Positions 25,056-37,764 of a DNA stretch of 64,000 bases are shown here, in pieces; positions within the stretch are counted from its first letter, which is position 1, and each line of letters opens with the position of its first letter. The notes under the pieces are model-generated. The model had not been told where the DNA came from. It was given only the letters and a program-made list of their open reading frames with translations, and searched no databases. Origin of the DNA: Tillus elongatus (Eukaryota; Arthropoda; Insecta; Coleoptera; Cleridae); NCBI GenBank assembly GCA_964006375.1, contig OZ023266.1, positions 68,109,391 to 68,173,390 of the forward strand, written 5' to 3'. Position numbers and translations under genes: made by a program.

Positions 25056-27300
25056 TACTTTTATTTATTTTTGTATTATTTTTTGTTGGAATAAGATTAT
25101 TTACCTTTATTCTAGGTTTGTTCGAACCAGCAGTTCTTGGGTCGCCATAAACCTGATTTCAGAATTTAATGATCAATTGCGCGCGCAGGCGTTGACTTGG
25201 CACTGTTTAAATACTGTATGAAAATAACACGAAGTTGGAACGGTTCTCTGACAGTTTTCTGTACTTGATTTAAATTTTTGAATGGCCTTCGGTGTCGGAC
25301 AGTTGAGAGTTTGATAGCCTAACTTAGCTTAATTTTGAATTTTTATTTTTAATAAACAACTTATAATTAAGACATCTTGAGACTAAATTATTTTGTATTT
25401 ACGTAAATAATTATGAATACCAATAATAACGCGCATTTCAGTTAGTGTAAACAATTATTTATTCCTGTTTCTATCTGGTAAATCAAAGAAATAGTTAAGC
25501 TAATTTCTTGTCCTTACTATCATACATAAAATGAACTTATATTTAATAATTTTATATATGCCGGGGTTCATTGTACTTAATGAACATTTTATAAATACTG
25601 TTTATCTCTCACTACGAATACAGATTTAAGTAAAATGGTTCTTAATTCTTGGTTGCCCCACCTCCAACAAACCACCATCCTAACTTAATTCAATACTTGA
25701 TTGCAAATAACTCTCCTTCATCACTCATACTTTTTAAGAAAAAGTTGAAGAAAGAGTTATATGCAAAATTTATTATTAAATTTAAAATCACAAATTCGAG
25801 TTTGAGGTAAGTTTAAACGCAAACAAATAATAACAAACCAATAAACAGCTGACGAAAGTGACCTACTGCGCAAGCCAGTCCACACAGTTTTTGATTCGGA
25901 CTAGAGATCGAAATGACCGTCCTAAAACGGTTCGCAGATGAACACAATTTTACTTGGAACGCCGTCGTGATCGTCCGATAAAGGATCATTCCTAGGTTGG
26001 AACGCAATTTATGTATTGAGCACGAGAACGGTCCCAGGTCTTGAACGGTTTCGAGTGGTTGGAACAAACCTTATGTATCCGTTATCTCCAAAACCAAAGA
26101 CTGCTATTGAAAGTTATTTTCGCTAATTTATTGAAAAGGCATCGAAAACTAGAATTATCTCGAAAACCCAACCTCCTTTTAAACGTTTACAAGAAACCTT
26201 TTTTGTGGACAAAAGCCATTATTTTTTTTAAATAATACAAGGCAATACATGCCGTTTTGTATTTTTTTTAAGTAAAAATAATACGTCTACCCTCACATCT
26301 CCGCTACTGGTTATTTTATTTTTTTCAGCAATATAACATAATCGTGCCTCTCAACGACATCTACCAAACTGGTCAGTGTTTAATTTTCATTTCAACCTGA
26401 ATTTTTTCTCAGACCTTTGCAGGGCGGTTACGTAAATAGGCTTCACCGATCGAAGGTTTATTAAGATAATGTTCACCATTTACTAAAGCCATTATTGTGG
26501 AAAACTTTGCGACATAATTGCGGACCACCCTGTATAGTTATATATTATAAAATCGTGAGAATCAGCTATTTACAAATAGAAGTAAACTATTTATCTTTTT
26601 GAAAGCATTTCGAATCATATTTATTGCCTCATCGGTCATGAAAAGGAATACAAAAGTAAATATACAATAATTAATGGAGGAATGTACAAAATACGGGAAA
26701 TTTAATAAAAACATTAACTAATAAATGTGAGAGTCGTTACGTCTCTAAAAGCGCAATTTTGTTTATGAAAATTTGCTAAAAACATAAATACATTTGCGTG
26801 TGAAACCAAGTAGTGATTATTAATTTATGAATGTTAAAATAACAATTGATGAGTAATAATTTGGCTTTTCGAGAATAATAATTACATGTGTCTGAAAATT
26901 TCGCATTCAAACTGTAATCACAATTGTGTTGTCGGCGAGCGACAGAATCAATACTTGACTTGGCACCACACTGTTAAGATATCTGACTCTATGTAGGATG
27001 TTATTGCAAAACCGTATTGGATTAATTGGACTTAATTAGATCACTAGACATGTGCTATTGTTTCATTTTAATGACCGTTCAAAACAATCGTTGAACAAAC
27101 ACGTTATTCCATACACAGGATGTGAATGAATGGGCCAAGGTTCGACAAGATACCTTTCAGTTGCAAATTTTTGTTCTGTAACATGAATTATGGTACCGGC
27201 AATTTAAAATTTGACAGTCTTGGTTAAAAGGATTAGCAATATTTTCGTTTGCCAAAGATAGGGCTTAATAGTGCAGTCGTTTTTTTGTTGATTTTGAGTT
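25056..27300. other. 2.2 kb without recognisable gene
   Basis: AT-rich. A 254-bp stretch (25813-26067) has an open minus-strand frame containing several ..CCGTC/GACGG.. words and may be a degenerate repeat. A terminal-repeat-like GGACCACCCTGTATA lies at about 26521-26535. Nothing more could be assigned. Confidence 0.35.
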
Positions 27301-27318
27301 ATTTTTGAAGTTGCATAT

Positions 27319-27354
27319 GTTACAATTTACCCCGTGTTCGGGGCAAATTGTAAC
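27319..27354. repeat. perfect-looking hairpin near the pogo-like 3' end
   Basis: GTTACAATTTACCCC and GGGGCAAATTGTAAC are inverted repeats (one mismatch) around a 6-nt loop. It lies about 240 bp beyond the stop codon of the pogo-like relic and may belong to that element's 3' non-coding end. Confidence 0.6.
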
Positions 27355-27593
27355 ACTCACGTGGTAAATAATAACAACAAAACACTTTATATTTAAAGGA
27401 AAATATATTACAAAATTAACTGCTAAAAGCTAAAACCAAACATGTTGTTTCCTATTTTAGGTAAGTTATACAAAATATAAGTATAGAATTTCGTAATTGT
27501 GTGAATGATCTTAACTGAAAGTGAAATAAAACCAACAAAATAAATTAACAGTAAATTATAAAATAAAAGTAACTCAACATTCCTCAATGTTAT

Positions 27594-28630
27594 CACTAAT
27601 CTTCATCATCATCAGAATTACAGTGATGACAAATATATGTTTCATCACCCGGCGTACATTCTTCATGTGTCCATTGTTTACAAAGCTGACAACGAATCCA
27701 AGATTCTCCTGGTTTGCTATCGCTAAAGTTTTCACAACACACTACGCATACAGTCGTCAGAAGATTCCTTTTGAAACACTTGTCCTACGGTTTTTGAGTT
27801 CTTCACGCCGGCAGCTCTTTTTCCTCTTTTATTGTCTCTCTTCTCCTTTTATAACCTCAGGGCATCAATATCCGGTGTATCAGTTAGAATAGCCGACTTT
27901 CTTTCCTTTCGACCTCTGGTAGATGGTTTCCTTTCGGCAGCCGTAGGAATAGGCCTCACATTTGCAGGAGAGAAGACATCGGATGATGACGAAGACATGA
28001 AAGAACACCGATTAACAGTATTACTGGAGACACCTTATCCTTGATTTCCCGAATCGATAAATGCAGCAGTATTTAGCCCTGATGGTGAAGGAAAACATTG
28101 AATTGTTCTACTATCTCCGCTTCTTGGGAGCTCAGGACTATTTGATGTGTGTTCCACACTACAAGCAGAGGTAGATGTTGAAGGGAGGACCTGTAGATTA
28201 TTGACGGAATCAGGTAGTTGTTCTGTGGACACGTTTCCCGAAAATGGTCTATCGGTGACGCTCTCAGGCAGAAAGTCCTCATCGCTGAATATATTTCTGT
28301 TAAATGGTTCTATTCTGGTACAACTAAAACCATTCGTGATATTACTCGGTGTAAGAGCCCGAGGGAAAGCCTCTCTGGTAAGTCCTGGGATATCATATAT
28401 CGTCATAAATTTCATTGGATTGTTACGCATCCACGCATTTTGCTGTCAGGTTATGAACTTTTTCAGAGGCCCATATACTGATCTATCGTGGGGTTGGAGT
28501 CTGTGAGAACAGTGTGGTGGGAATGACAGTAATACCACACCGTTCTGCTCATACTCCACGGTTCTATAAGACAACAAATGGATTGGCTTCTCTTTGGTCG
28601 GCCAAACATGTGACACAAAATGTTTCATGA
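27594..28630 (-). pseudogene. pogo/DDE_1-type transposase, C-terminal half with PHD-like zinc finger
   Basis: From the 5' side: SFPPHCSHRLQPHDRSVYGP (the last DDE_1 block), then MKFMTIYDIPGL, FSDEDFLPESVTDRPFSG, a Ser-rich linker, a basic RGRKERKSAILTDTPD block, and a cysteine-rich end CVVCCENF..WIRCQLC.QWTHEEC..ICHHCNSDDDED and stop. The N-terminus and the catalytic DNH motif are absent (a short internal deletion after LLSY). There is a stop near 27870 and a frameshift just before the zinc finger. Such pogo-like proteins in insects end in a PHD-type finger. Confidence 0.8.
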
Positions 28631-28639
28631 AAATGAAAA

Positions 28640-29805
28640 ATTAACTACCTCAGTTTTGTGTTGCAGTTTGTTCATTATTTACCATAGTGTTCTTTGTTTA
28701 TTGCAGGAGGCGTTGATATTGTTTTCATGGTAGCAACGACGTTCGTATTGCATCCTGCAATCTATATTACGTCTCAGTGTTTTGCATTGAGATTCCAGAT
28801 TGACCGAAAGAGTGGAGTGTCTAGAGTGCACATCAATTCGAGTTTACGCATATTATCATAGGCCGTATCGGAATACACTATATCACGATCACAAGTACAA
28901 GACGTAACAGCTCTGATTCTCCTGCGGAAAATAGTATCGAATACCCAAAAAAACTGCGACCAGAATCGTGCATATAGAAGATCGATAGCGTGTTCGTCAG
29001 CCAGGAGAAAACCAGTAGAAAAATGATACTGCAATTTATCTGCGATCTAATTCGACTCTATTTTAGCTGATTACGTAATTCGTTAAGAAAGTAAAATCCA
29101 TATTAAAATCATTTACCATAACGCGCTTTTTGTTTTAGGACAGCGAGAATCGTAAATAACGAAGTTTATATTGTTATGTTCGTAATAAAATGAAAGTAAA
29201 AGTGGTATTTGCCAAATCCGCGTTTTTATTTATAATAACAGAAAAACAGTTATGCAATTATTATAAGTTTTATAAGTCTATACAATTCAAATGTTTACTA
29301 ATTGAATAGTTTCAGGGCTAATAAAATTGTTATTGGTAATAATTAACGTTAATTATTATTATAATGCAATTAACGTTAGTTTCTACATCACATCTAATGT
29401 GAGTAAAGACAGATCTTATCCCATGTAACCAATTAGTCAGGTTAGCTGCTGGAACAAGATGATTCTTATTATTAGGAAGTTATTACTTAGTTTTTAATAC
29501 AGGGTTTAGTTAACACCATTTATTCTTACATGATTGACTGGCACGTGCGAATTTTCAATAAATATTGGTTGGTTTAACAACATTTTTAGCCAATTTTCAT
29601 TAAAAAGGTTCACTGCTAGTGTGGTCAGATTTATAAGACTTTCGGTTATACACAATGTCGCCATTAACTTTGTTGTTGTAAATAGAACACCCTATACATT
29701 GTTGCATTTTTCAGAAATCATAGTTTTTAATAGTAATTAGAAACGCAGTATATTCTTTTCAATAAAATTTTTTGCCTGAGAATAATTTCTGAATATATAC
29801 TTTTC
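28640..29805. other. no firm feature
   Basis: Contains an unrecognised 86-codon minus-strand frame (28774-29034) rich in Arg and aromatic residues; it could be a transposon scrap or chance. Near 29500-29710 TACAGGGTTTAG and GAACACCCTATAC suggest ends of a small MITE. Confidence 0.3.
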
Positions 29806-29814
29806 ATCAACAGT

Positions 29815-29858
29815 TCAGTATTCACCAAATTTAATCAAAATCGGCCCACCAGATATCG

Positions 29859-29950
<92 letters not shown>
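29815..29950 (-). repeat. TA-core fragment, reverse
   Basis: A reverse body piece (ATTCACCAAATTTAATCAAA) joins a (TA)n tract (29864-29947). The 5' arm on the far side is missing. Confidence 0.6.
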
Positions 29951-30101
29951 ATGGAATGACCTATTTTTCATCACATAGACAATCGAATTGGCGATAAAAA
30001 TTGATACATACTCCTAAGTCAAATCGTTTAAAACTTATTTCCAAAAAAAAAACGGAAAAATTAAATTATTTTTACTTTTTCGAAAACCCAATGAATGGTT
30101 G

Positions 30102-30335
30102 CTAGGGACAGCTACGGTAATTACTTTTTAAATATTTGAAAGAGAACACATTGCTCTTCGCAATTATATGATAATTATCGATGAATGCCTCATATTCCTT
30201 CTTATGCAAGCAATCAATAGTAACTGTGAAGCTTTGGGTGATTTCAACGCAAATACTTCTTATAAATATATGTCGTTTAGCGGTTAACATTGGTGATGCA
30301 TCGTCTTGAAAACTAATAAGTTCGGGGCGCAGCAC
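30102..30335 (-). other. unrecognised 77-codon open frame
   Basis: Reads FQDDASPMLTAKRHIFIR, ITQSFTVTIDCLHKKEYEAF and a short tail to a stop. Its composition is protein-like, but I recognise no family and see no clear splice sites. It ends against a reverse TA-core fragment, so it could be part of an unknown transposon or a decayed exon. Confidence 0.25.
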
Positions 30336-30627
30336 GTGCGTTATGGTAATGAATTTTCATTAAATGCTTCAAATTTGAGTAACTCACTTTTCTATAAGCT
30401 TATAAAGTTGAATTTGCGTACGTAGTAAGGTTTCTCCCAAGGAAACATATTCACCGAATTTCATTAAAACAGCTTTGTAATTTTCAGAGATAATTTTTTT
30501 TTTTCGAAAGAAAAACCCAAATGTTATATTTACATAAACATATAAAAATTTAAACAGACTCCGGATATGGGTTCGCGCTCATTTGAAAAAAGTTTTGTGA
30601 TTTTAAAAAAATAAAAATTCGCTAAAA
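30322..30627 (-). repeat. TA-core element, reverse, TA tract deleted
   Basis: Runs from the 3' module (GGGGCGCAGCACGTGCG) to the 5' arm (TCCGGATATGGGTTCGCGC), with most of the body and the (TA)n removed. Confidence 0.7.
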
Positions 30628-31090
30628 TGCCCATACTCTTGCTATCACTATATAATGCATTAGTTGTTTCCCCCGGTTATACTACAATAATCATGGCTAT
30701 GGGGTCCTGTTTTACTCAATTAAGAAAGATTAAAGACCAAGTGTTAATACTGCTCTTAGAATATGATTTACTGACATACTGATTTTCTATTTTACACAAA
30801 ATTGTATTGTTTTAAGTCACTAACTCAGAATTTTCAGCTATAATCATCGTCCATCGTCGTTATTTTCAATATCAATATCCATGTTTTATATATGTTAGGT
30901 TGGTTAAAAGTCAGTTGTAAAATGTCAACAAGGTTACATAACAAGGGCAAGTGACGAAGCGTATAAATAATACGCTTGTTAAGCTTACAAGCAACTTGCT
31001 GCTATTAAAAATCAGCGGTGTCGTCTAACGTCAATCAGAGCTATCAAGCTGTTTGCAGTGGCATGCTAAAATTTGGCGCTTTTGAAAGCA
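30628..31090. other. no recognisable feature
   Basis: No gene or repeat recognised. Confidence 0.4.
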
Positions 31091-31094
31091 AACA

Positions 31095-31255
31095 TTATCC
31101 CGGTATTAGGAAAGAAATGAGCCAGGGCTGACAATTTACAACATTGTTAGTTTATTGTACACAGTCTCCATCTATAACATTTTGTGTTATATAGAGCTGT
31201 CGTGGCAACATACTACCTGGTTCCTCACCGAGATGGCGTCCCTGTCGTACATTTC
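31095..31255 (+). repeat. 306-bp ribozyme-repeat family, partial unit
   Basis: Forward fragment matching the non-ribozyme part of the unit (GAGCCAGGGCTGACAATTT, ACATTTTGTGTTAT, GGCAACATACTACCTGGTTC). It is close to the copy at 39.2-39.5 kb, sharing GTACGACAGGG (as its complement). The hammerhead part is absent. Confidence 0.7.
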
Positions 31256-31670
31256 ACAACGTTCTACATCCTGACATCTTGCAATGATACTTGTAACTTC
31301 CACTGTTGAGATTTTTATCCACCATTTATTTAAATAGCATAGCAATACAAGTAACGTCATCTGTCTTTGTCCAACATTGTAGGTATTGCATTACAAAATC
31401 TGAAGTGATTTGGCGGATTATTTTCATTTTAATTTCGAATAACTTAATTTTTCTTTGATCAAAAGACTTTAAAATTGGTACACAACCACATATGTCTATG
31501 TTATTTTAAGTTGTAGATTTTCGCTTCAATCGATTAAGGAATTTGGGAGATGTTGCGTTTTAAAAAATATTATTTAATTTTTTGTTATTAAAACTTAGGC
31601 GCTAAGATCTGATGAACCAACTTATCTAAGCCGTTAAAAAAATAAGAGTAATTCCCAAATTTGCTACACT
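31256..31670. other. no recognisable feature
   Basis: Unremarkable AT-rich sequence. Confidence 0.4.
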
Positions 31671-31674
31671 TTTT

Positions 31675-31800
31675 AACTGACCATGGAAATGGATTTCAGG
31701 GGCCCTAATTCACGCTAATTTGAAGAAATTTTGCGAAAGTCTCACCATCGATACCACTCTATTAGTCAATTTTCTTAATGAAAAGAGAGCTTTTCTAAAT
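31675..31800 (-). repeat. TA-core 5' arm fragment, reverse
   Basis: Decayed reverse 5' arm (GGATTTCAGGGGCCCTAATT..CACCATCGATACC..GTCAATTTTCTTAATG). It shares the 'CATCGATAC' variant with the fragments at 1-195 and 281-590, suggesting a subfamily. Confidence 0.6.
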
Positions 31801-32084
31801 ATTTTGGAAACGCTTAAAACAATTGAAGTGCAATTCCATATAGGTTATTAATGTTGCTAGATTCACATTTGGTATAGGCTGCATCTATTCATTTATACCA
31901 GTTGCGCCCACGCTGGCATGCAATTGAAAATTTAATTATAAAAAATGGTACGGCATAGCTTTTCTTCAAAACTGAGATTATTTTGGCACTAATTTATTTA
32001 GAAAAATGAAAAAAATTAACAAATATAAGCAAATCTCTCTAAGCTCTTGAGTTTAATACAACGAGACCTTAGAGCTGATTTCCA
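31801..32084. other. no recognisable feature
   Basis: No feature recognised. Confidence 0.4.
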
Positions 32085-32310
32085 GTCAGATTTGGGTTGT
32101 AGCAGATTGAGGCCCCGTGATCGAACTACAACAACACAACCTCCCCTTTTCCACCGCTCTGATGAGTAGGTAGATTGAGGCTTTAGAGTTTTCTTTTCAT
32201 ATTTCCTTGCCCTCTTGAAAACGGCTTCCTAACAGAAGCGTAAACGCCGTGTTAACAAATCCTGGACGCCGTTCGATCCGAGAACCAAGTATTTCTGATA
32301 ATTATGGCCT
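32085..32310 (+). repeat. dispersed repeat R3
   Basis: Longest copy of R3: CACCGCTCTGATGAGTAGG and TAGATTGAGGC, then CTTGAAAACGGCTTCC..GAAGCGTAAACGCCGTG. The GGCTTC/GAAGC stem followed by an (A/G)AAAC-like word resembles a decayed hammerhead-type motif of Penelope terminal repeats. This link is tentative. Confidence 0.4.
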
Positions 32311-32322
32311 CGGAAACCTTTC

Positions 32323-32407
<85 letters not shown>
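32323..32407. repeat. (TA)n microsatellite
   Basis: 85-bp TA tract. Its right end is interrupted by the MITE at 32408. Confidence 0.9.
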
Positions 32408-32409
<2 letters not shown>

Positions 32410-32934
32410 TGCCTCAACTAAAATTTGCACCCCTTAAATGTCCGATTTTATCCAAGTGTGGGAAAATGCTAAAACAGGTCAATTTTAACTTGAAATGGTA
32501 CCAGATTTTTTCTTGGATTCGACGTTATTTCTGCATGCTGCTAGCGCCCAGTGTCACCCCTTCAAAGAATTAAATGGCAAGAGGGGTCTAGTGATATAAT
32601 TTTGAAGTTGTTTTCATTCTCTATGCAACCATGTTTTTTTCAATTTCGAGCGGTTAATTTCTGAAGATAACGAGGGTGTCCCAACAAAATTTGCACCCTC
32701 TAAAATGTTCGATTTCGGTCAAATGTTGGAAAACTTCTAAAACAGGTCGATTTTAATTTGAAGGGAACCAGATCTTATTCTTGGTTTGGAAGTTATTTCT
32801 GCATACGTCTTACGCTTAGAGTCACTCTTTCCAAAAAGTAAATGGCAAGTTAAAGTTGACCTGTTTTAGCATTTTCCCACACTTGGACGAAATAGGACAT
32901 TTTAGGGAGTGCGAATTTAAGTTGGGACAGCCTG
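32408..32934. mobile_element. 527-bp MITE with about 83-bp terminal inverted repeats
   Basis: The left end GGTGCCTCAACTAAAATTTG and the right end (reverse complement CAGGCTGTCCCAACTTAAAT) extend inward through AAGTGTGGGAAAATGCTAAA and CAGGTC. TA flanks both sides. A third, direct copy of the same terminal sequence lies inside at 32674-32750 (GTCCCAACAAAATTTGCACC), so the element is a compound of three terminal units. No coding capacity; TA targeting points to Tc1/mariner mobilisation. Confidence 0.8.
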
Positions 32935-33342
32935 TATGTATGTATAACACAATAAAAAAGAATATATTTTTTAACCCTTTCTTAAAAAGGGAGATCTTCA
33001 CGTCATCTAGCTTTCCTAATATTTCGTTGAGATAACTATTGCTTCCTTACATATAATTAATGAATATTTCTACACTAATAACACGTATTTAATCAAGAAA
33101 AGCTCTTTTGCGTGCATCTGCCTATGCGTGCATATATTATTGTTTTACGAGGTGGTGTCTTCATAAGTCGTATGTTTTCTGAATGTTTTCTTAAATGTCT
33201 ACCCAGAACGCACGAATTGTAATAATTCATAATTGTCAAGTTACCACAAAATCGATAATGTAGCTCTTTGTGTTTATAACTTCCAGAACTGTGTCAAGTA
33301 ATTTTTTAATGCTGTTATTAGTGAATTTTCTTAAAAAAAAAA
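32935..33342. other. no recognisable feature
   Basis: No gene or repeat recognised. Confidence 0.4.
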
Positions 33343-33556
33343 TCAAAAAATAAGATGGATCGGAAAAAAGTGTATAAGCTTGTGTGCAATCGCATGGTCC
33401 ACATTTTCAGCATCTCCTATAAAATATTGTGACTGTTTCGTCATAGTTGGGTGTTTTAGAAGTTTGTAGTCTTATTTCCGTTTTGTTTTAAAAAAATGTT
33501 CATATTGTTAACTTAATACCACAACTTGGTAATGGTAGTCTACGTAAATTGTTTTA
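33343..33556 (+). repeat. 3' end of a DD41D-like element (second copy of 24840-25053)
   Basis: About 214 bp that align with 24840-25053 (AAAAAATAAGATGGAT, CTTCGTCATAGTTGGGTG in the earlier copy). It includes the last transposase codons. The TA-core copy starts immediately after, at TTTTATTGGTG. Confidence 0.75.
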
Positions 33557-33684
33557 TTGGTGAATTTTCTTTAAAAAAATTCACAAATGAGGAGATCCCG
33601 ACTTTTGAATTTTGAAAAAATTTCAAATGAGCGCTAATTAGGCCCCCCAGAACACATATCCGGGGTCAGTTTTAATTTTTATAT

Positions 33685-33766
<82 letters not shown>

Positions 33767-34884
33767 GTGTGTATGTATCACACCGATAACTCAAAAAATA
33801 ATAAGCCGATTTGGATTAAGTTTGGTGAATAAATTCCTTTTGCAAATGACTTGGATAAGTTCGTTAACCAGGAAAATCTGCCCAGTTTTCCCAGAAAATT
33901 TTGTGTTTTCTTTCGAAAAAAAATTATATCTCCGGAATTAACAGAGTAAGGGCAACCAAATTTGGTACGTGGGTTTATATCCTTATAGTAAGTTACCGAC
34001 CAAAATTTAGCTGTGTACGTCAAAAGACGAAAAAGTTATAGGCATTTAAAGAAAAATAAATTGGGGTTTTCCTCAAAACGTCAAAGTTGCGATTTAAAAC
34101 GTCAAAATCGGCAACATTTAGGCAAATAACTTGAATCTAATACGGGCTATGGAAATCAAATGTCTCAAGAAGGATGTTTTACAAACCCTTAAGTCTTAGT
34201 TTCAGCCGTCATTGTCCTTCATTTTACTGAAATGTTTTCAGAAAATTCATTTCAAATAGACCCTTTCTCTGATCCTTGGCAGTAGTCTTAGCTATAGAGT
34301 TTATCGTTTAGTGGCATATAATTTTTGTCGAATTTTCGTAAAAAATCAATAAAGCTCAATATATCCGTTATTATACAAGATATGAAAAAAATTTGTATAT
34401 ATTAATTACAGGGTGTCTTGAACTACATCTTAAAAAATATTTCTACAATCACAGGCTGGCCCATAAGTCGTTGGTGATACAATTTTTTTTTTAAATCAAA
34501 CACGCCTTATGTTATTGCATTTTTGCATCTTCCATCGAAATATAATGCATGTTTGTAAAAAAAGAAATTCTGGATACAGCAAGTGCGTTATTGTAGCGAA
34601 TTTTGATCAAATGCTTTATATTTGAATAGCCCAATTTGCTATTAACCTATAAGGTTGACCAAGGAACAAGTTTTTCCGGGAACACTTTAAGTTAACTTTT
34701 GGAAATTTTTGTACATTTTCACACAATAAAGTTAATTTTATAAAACATGGCACATTGCTTTTACTATATAGGTTATACTGGTAACCAAAATTGATGCCTG
34801 CTTTCTTAAAAAGAAAACACACATATTTGCAATAAAAACATTTTTATGAAAATTCACTACCATAACGCATTTGCTGCGTCCAAA
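33557..34884 (+). mobile_element. TA-core element, full-length copy
   Basis: Complete: hairpin 5' arm, (TA)n core 33688-33762 with a short GTGTGTG end, body, and 3' module from about 34567 (TTCTGGATACAGCAAGTGCG) to TTGCTGCGTCCA. It is inserted at the edge of a DD41D 3' end, which supplies a near-empty-site comparison with 25053. Confidence 0.8.
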
Positions 34885-35845
34885 GTTTTTGTTATTAGTT
34901 GGAAACAACACACGTAAAAGTAGTTCTTTGACTTAAGATTTAGTATTAAAAGCATCAATTTATGTCAGCCTCAGAAAAAAAAATACAGCTATGAATCATC
35001 CTCTTTCTGTTAGATACTACATTTTAATGCCAGGAGACGTAATATGCCAGCCTCCAAAGCGACAAGTCCTATGTTCGATCTTCAGGCGAGTCAACCGGCA
35101 GTTGATCCTGTCAAAATGTTTATAATTTTCGAAAAAATTAGGCCTTATTTTGAGCTGATTGAAACCCAAAGAAAAGAATGGTAGGATGGCTAAATTCTGG
35201 AAAATGAAATTAAATGAGGAAAAAGTACAGCATAAAAAGTCTGCAGGCAACAAGTGCGTTATAGGAGTAACGAATGTTCATAAGTGTTGTAATACAAACG
35301 CAACTTACTTTATCTTCTAAGCATATCATTTATACTTATTTACGTTAAATTTAGGAAGCTGATTTTTCTAAAAAAATTTACCCCAAAGCATCTGAAGTTT
35401 TTTTTTATCAATTCGATTTACAAAGTCACTAAATCGTATGACATTCTATTGATTAGAAATAACGACAACGACTAAATAATTTAAAATATCCTTCTTTGTT
35501 TATCCTTTTAAATTTGTACTGCACAGTGATGCCTTTTTCTAACAGCAATTAATATATCATTTGAGGCATTTCCAAATTGTATTAAACAGTATTCCCCACA
35601 AACTTGGATTAGATTTATTTAAATATTTATGAGTGAAATTTCGTAAGAATAAATTGACGTTTTCGAGAAGAAAATTTGCAATTTCTATGGAAAAACTTGA
35701 CTCTCAGAACTGGTCAATGAACTTAACCTTCGTAAAGATTTGTGCAGTGTACTGGAATAAATTGAAATGCTGCATATATGAATATATGAACATAACATAG
35801 TATGCAGTTAGAAAATCTTACCCGCCATACACATTGTCCATGCAT
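34885..35845. other. no gene; small TA-core relic
   Basis: A 3'-module-like piece CAACAAGTGCGTTATAG sits at about 35250-35290. The rest is unassigned. Confidence 0.4.
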
Positions 35846-35849
35846 CATA

Positions 35850-37690
35850 TTCATCATCAGCAATCAACCCGTGCATGTTCACTGCTCACTTCTTTAGGTC
35901 TCCTCCAGTTTTTTCAATTTTGTCTGTCCTGTGCTTCCTTTATCCAGTTGCTGGCAACTTGTTTCAGGTAATCTATCCATCTGGTTGGCGGTCTTCTTCT
36001 GCTTCTCTGGCTCCCCTTGGTTCGACTCGATTATCCTCTTTGTCCATCTTCCATCCGTAAGTCTAGCAACGTGGCCTGCCAACCTTCACTTCATTTGGCA
36101 ATCACTTCTATCTCATATGTAACCTTTGTTTGTTGTCGAATAGATTCATTTGTTTTTCTACCTCGTTTTGTTATGCCCAGCATGACCCTTTCCATGGCTC
36201 TTTGGGCGAATCTCAGTTTATTGACATATTTTTTGGTGAGTGTTAGTAATTATGTTTCATATGTTATTACCGGCATGATGCATTGTTTGAACATCTCTCT
36301 TCAGCGCCATATGCAAGTCACCTCTTAAAGTAGACCTGAGCTTACAAACGCCACCCAGCCTAATTTAATCCGTTGTCCAATTTCACACGTCTGGTTATCT
36401 TTTCCGATTTTAAGTTTATGGCCAAAATATTTATATTCATATACCTGCTCTATCTCAACGTTGTAAATGTTGAGGTTTTCACTCAGCGCAAGGTTTGTTA
36501 TGAACTTAGTTTTCTACATATTCATTCCGAGTCCTATGTTTCCTGAACTTTGCTTAAGGTCTAACAGTATTGGACGAGTCATCAACGTTGTCTGCAACGA
36601 CGACAATGTCGTCTGCAAATTGGAGGTGGTTAAGTCGTTCTTCAGTCACCCTTATACCCTTTTCCTACCAGTTGAGTGATTTGAAAACGTACTCCAGAGC
36701 CGCAGTGAATAACTTGGGTGAGATTGTATCGCCCTGTCTGACACCTCTTTCTATGTTGAAGCTATTTGTGGTCTTATTGCGTCTTATGATGGCAATTGCA
36801 TTATCACCTATATGTTTGACGAGATTTGTGTAGCTTCTGTCGATTCTATGTTGTTCTAGCGCGGATATTAATGTGGATAATTCGACCGTGTCGGAAGCTT
36901 TTTGTAAATTCACGAATATCAGAACGTGTGGCTTCTTGTATTCTATAGACTTCTCGGGTAGCGTTTTCATAACCAAGAGGTTCCAAACCATTTTGTAAAT
37001 CCGACCTTCTCACGCCGCTGATAGAAGTCAAGTTTCCTCTCGATTTTCCTAATGATAATTCTTATAAACCACCTGTAGAGATGTGAGAGCAAACTTATAT
37101 GCCTATAGTTTTCTAAGTCCAATATATCGCCGTTTTTTGTGTATCAGAATTGTTATGGCATTATTCCATTTTGTCGGTGTGGTGTTTTTCTGGAGGCATT
37201 TGTTAAAAACTTGTTTTATGAACATAAATAATTTATCTCCACCGCTTCTATTTCTATTCCGTCCTCTACTGGTGACAGGTTATTTTTCATTTCTAACAAA
37301 GCCTGCTTCATCTCGTTTCTGATCAAGTCAGACAACTCTTCTGAATTTTGACTTATCAGGTCTTTACATATAATTCTAGTTCTTCCTTCGCCACTCTGCT
37401 GGCTCCTGTATAGTGTTCTATAATATTCTTCAGTTATCTCCAGTAGTTTTGGTCTGTTGGTTGTGTCCCAGTGTCGTCTCTATGTTTGAATATTTCTTTT
37501 TTACCATTTGATAACCTCGTCCTGAGAACTTTCATATTTTTGTTATTTTCAATAGTCTCACTGGTGTGTTCTGTGTTAAATTTCCTTACGCCTTTTCTTA
37601 CTTCCCGTGATATTTGTTTGTTTCAACCTTGAAGTTGTTCTGTGGTATTACTCTCTATGTTGCGTCTCTTCTTGATCAACTCTAACGTAT
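35850..37690 (-). pseudogene. RTE-type LINE relic (reverse transcriptase and C-terminus)
   Basis: Minus-strand motifs in order: ISREVRKGVRKFNTEHTSET and KVLRTRLSNGKKEIFKHRDD (37670-37480, pre-RT region); MKTLPEKSIEYKKPHVLIFV and ASDTVELSTLISALEQH (RT palm A region, Asp/Phe box decayed); IERGVRQGDTISPKLFTAAL (RT box B, intact); and WAGHVARLTDGRWTKRI with a PEKQKK linker (36080-35900, the conserved C-terminal tail of RTE/CRACK-like proteins). The endonuclease is missing and frames are broken throughout. The YADD box is not preserved in a clear frame. Confidence 0.8.
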
Positions 37691-37764
37691 TTTGGTTCAG
37701 TTTCATATTCATACAGGTTACAAATTAGATTTTGACAATGCCAAAACAATATCCCCAGTTTACG

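Noticed and set aside
28147..28506. 119-codon plus-strand frame
   Set aside because: Antisense to the pogo-like transposase, where the conserved DDE_1 motifs are on the minus strand.
28774..29034. 86-codon minus-strand frame as a gene
   Set aside because: No recognised motif, no splice or promoter support, and flanked by transposon relics. Recorded only as an unassigned stretch.
35875..36328. Plus-strand frames of 60-103 codons
   Set aside because: They are antisense shadows of the RTE-type LINE relic, whose conserved motifs are all on the minus strand.
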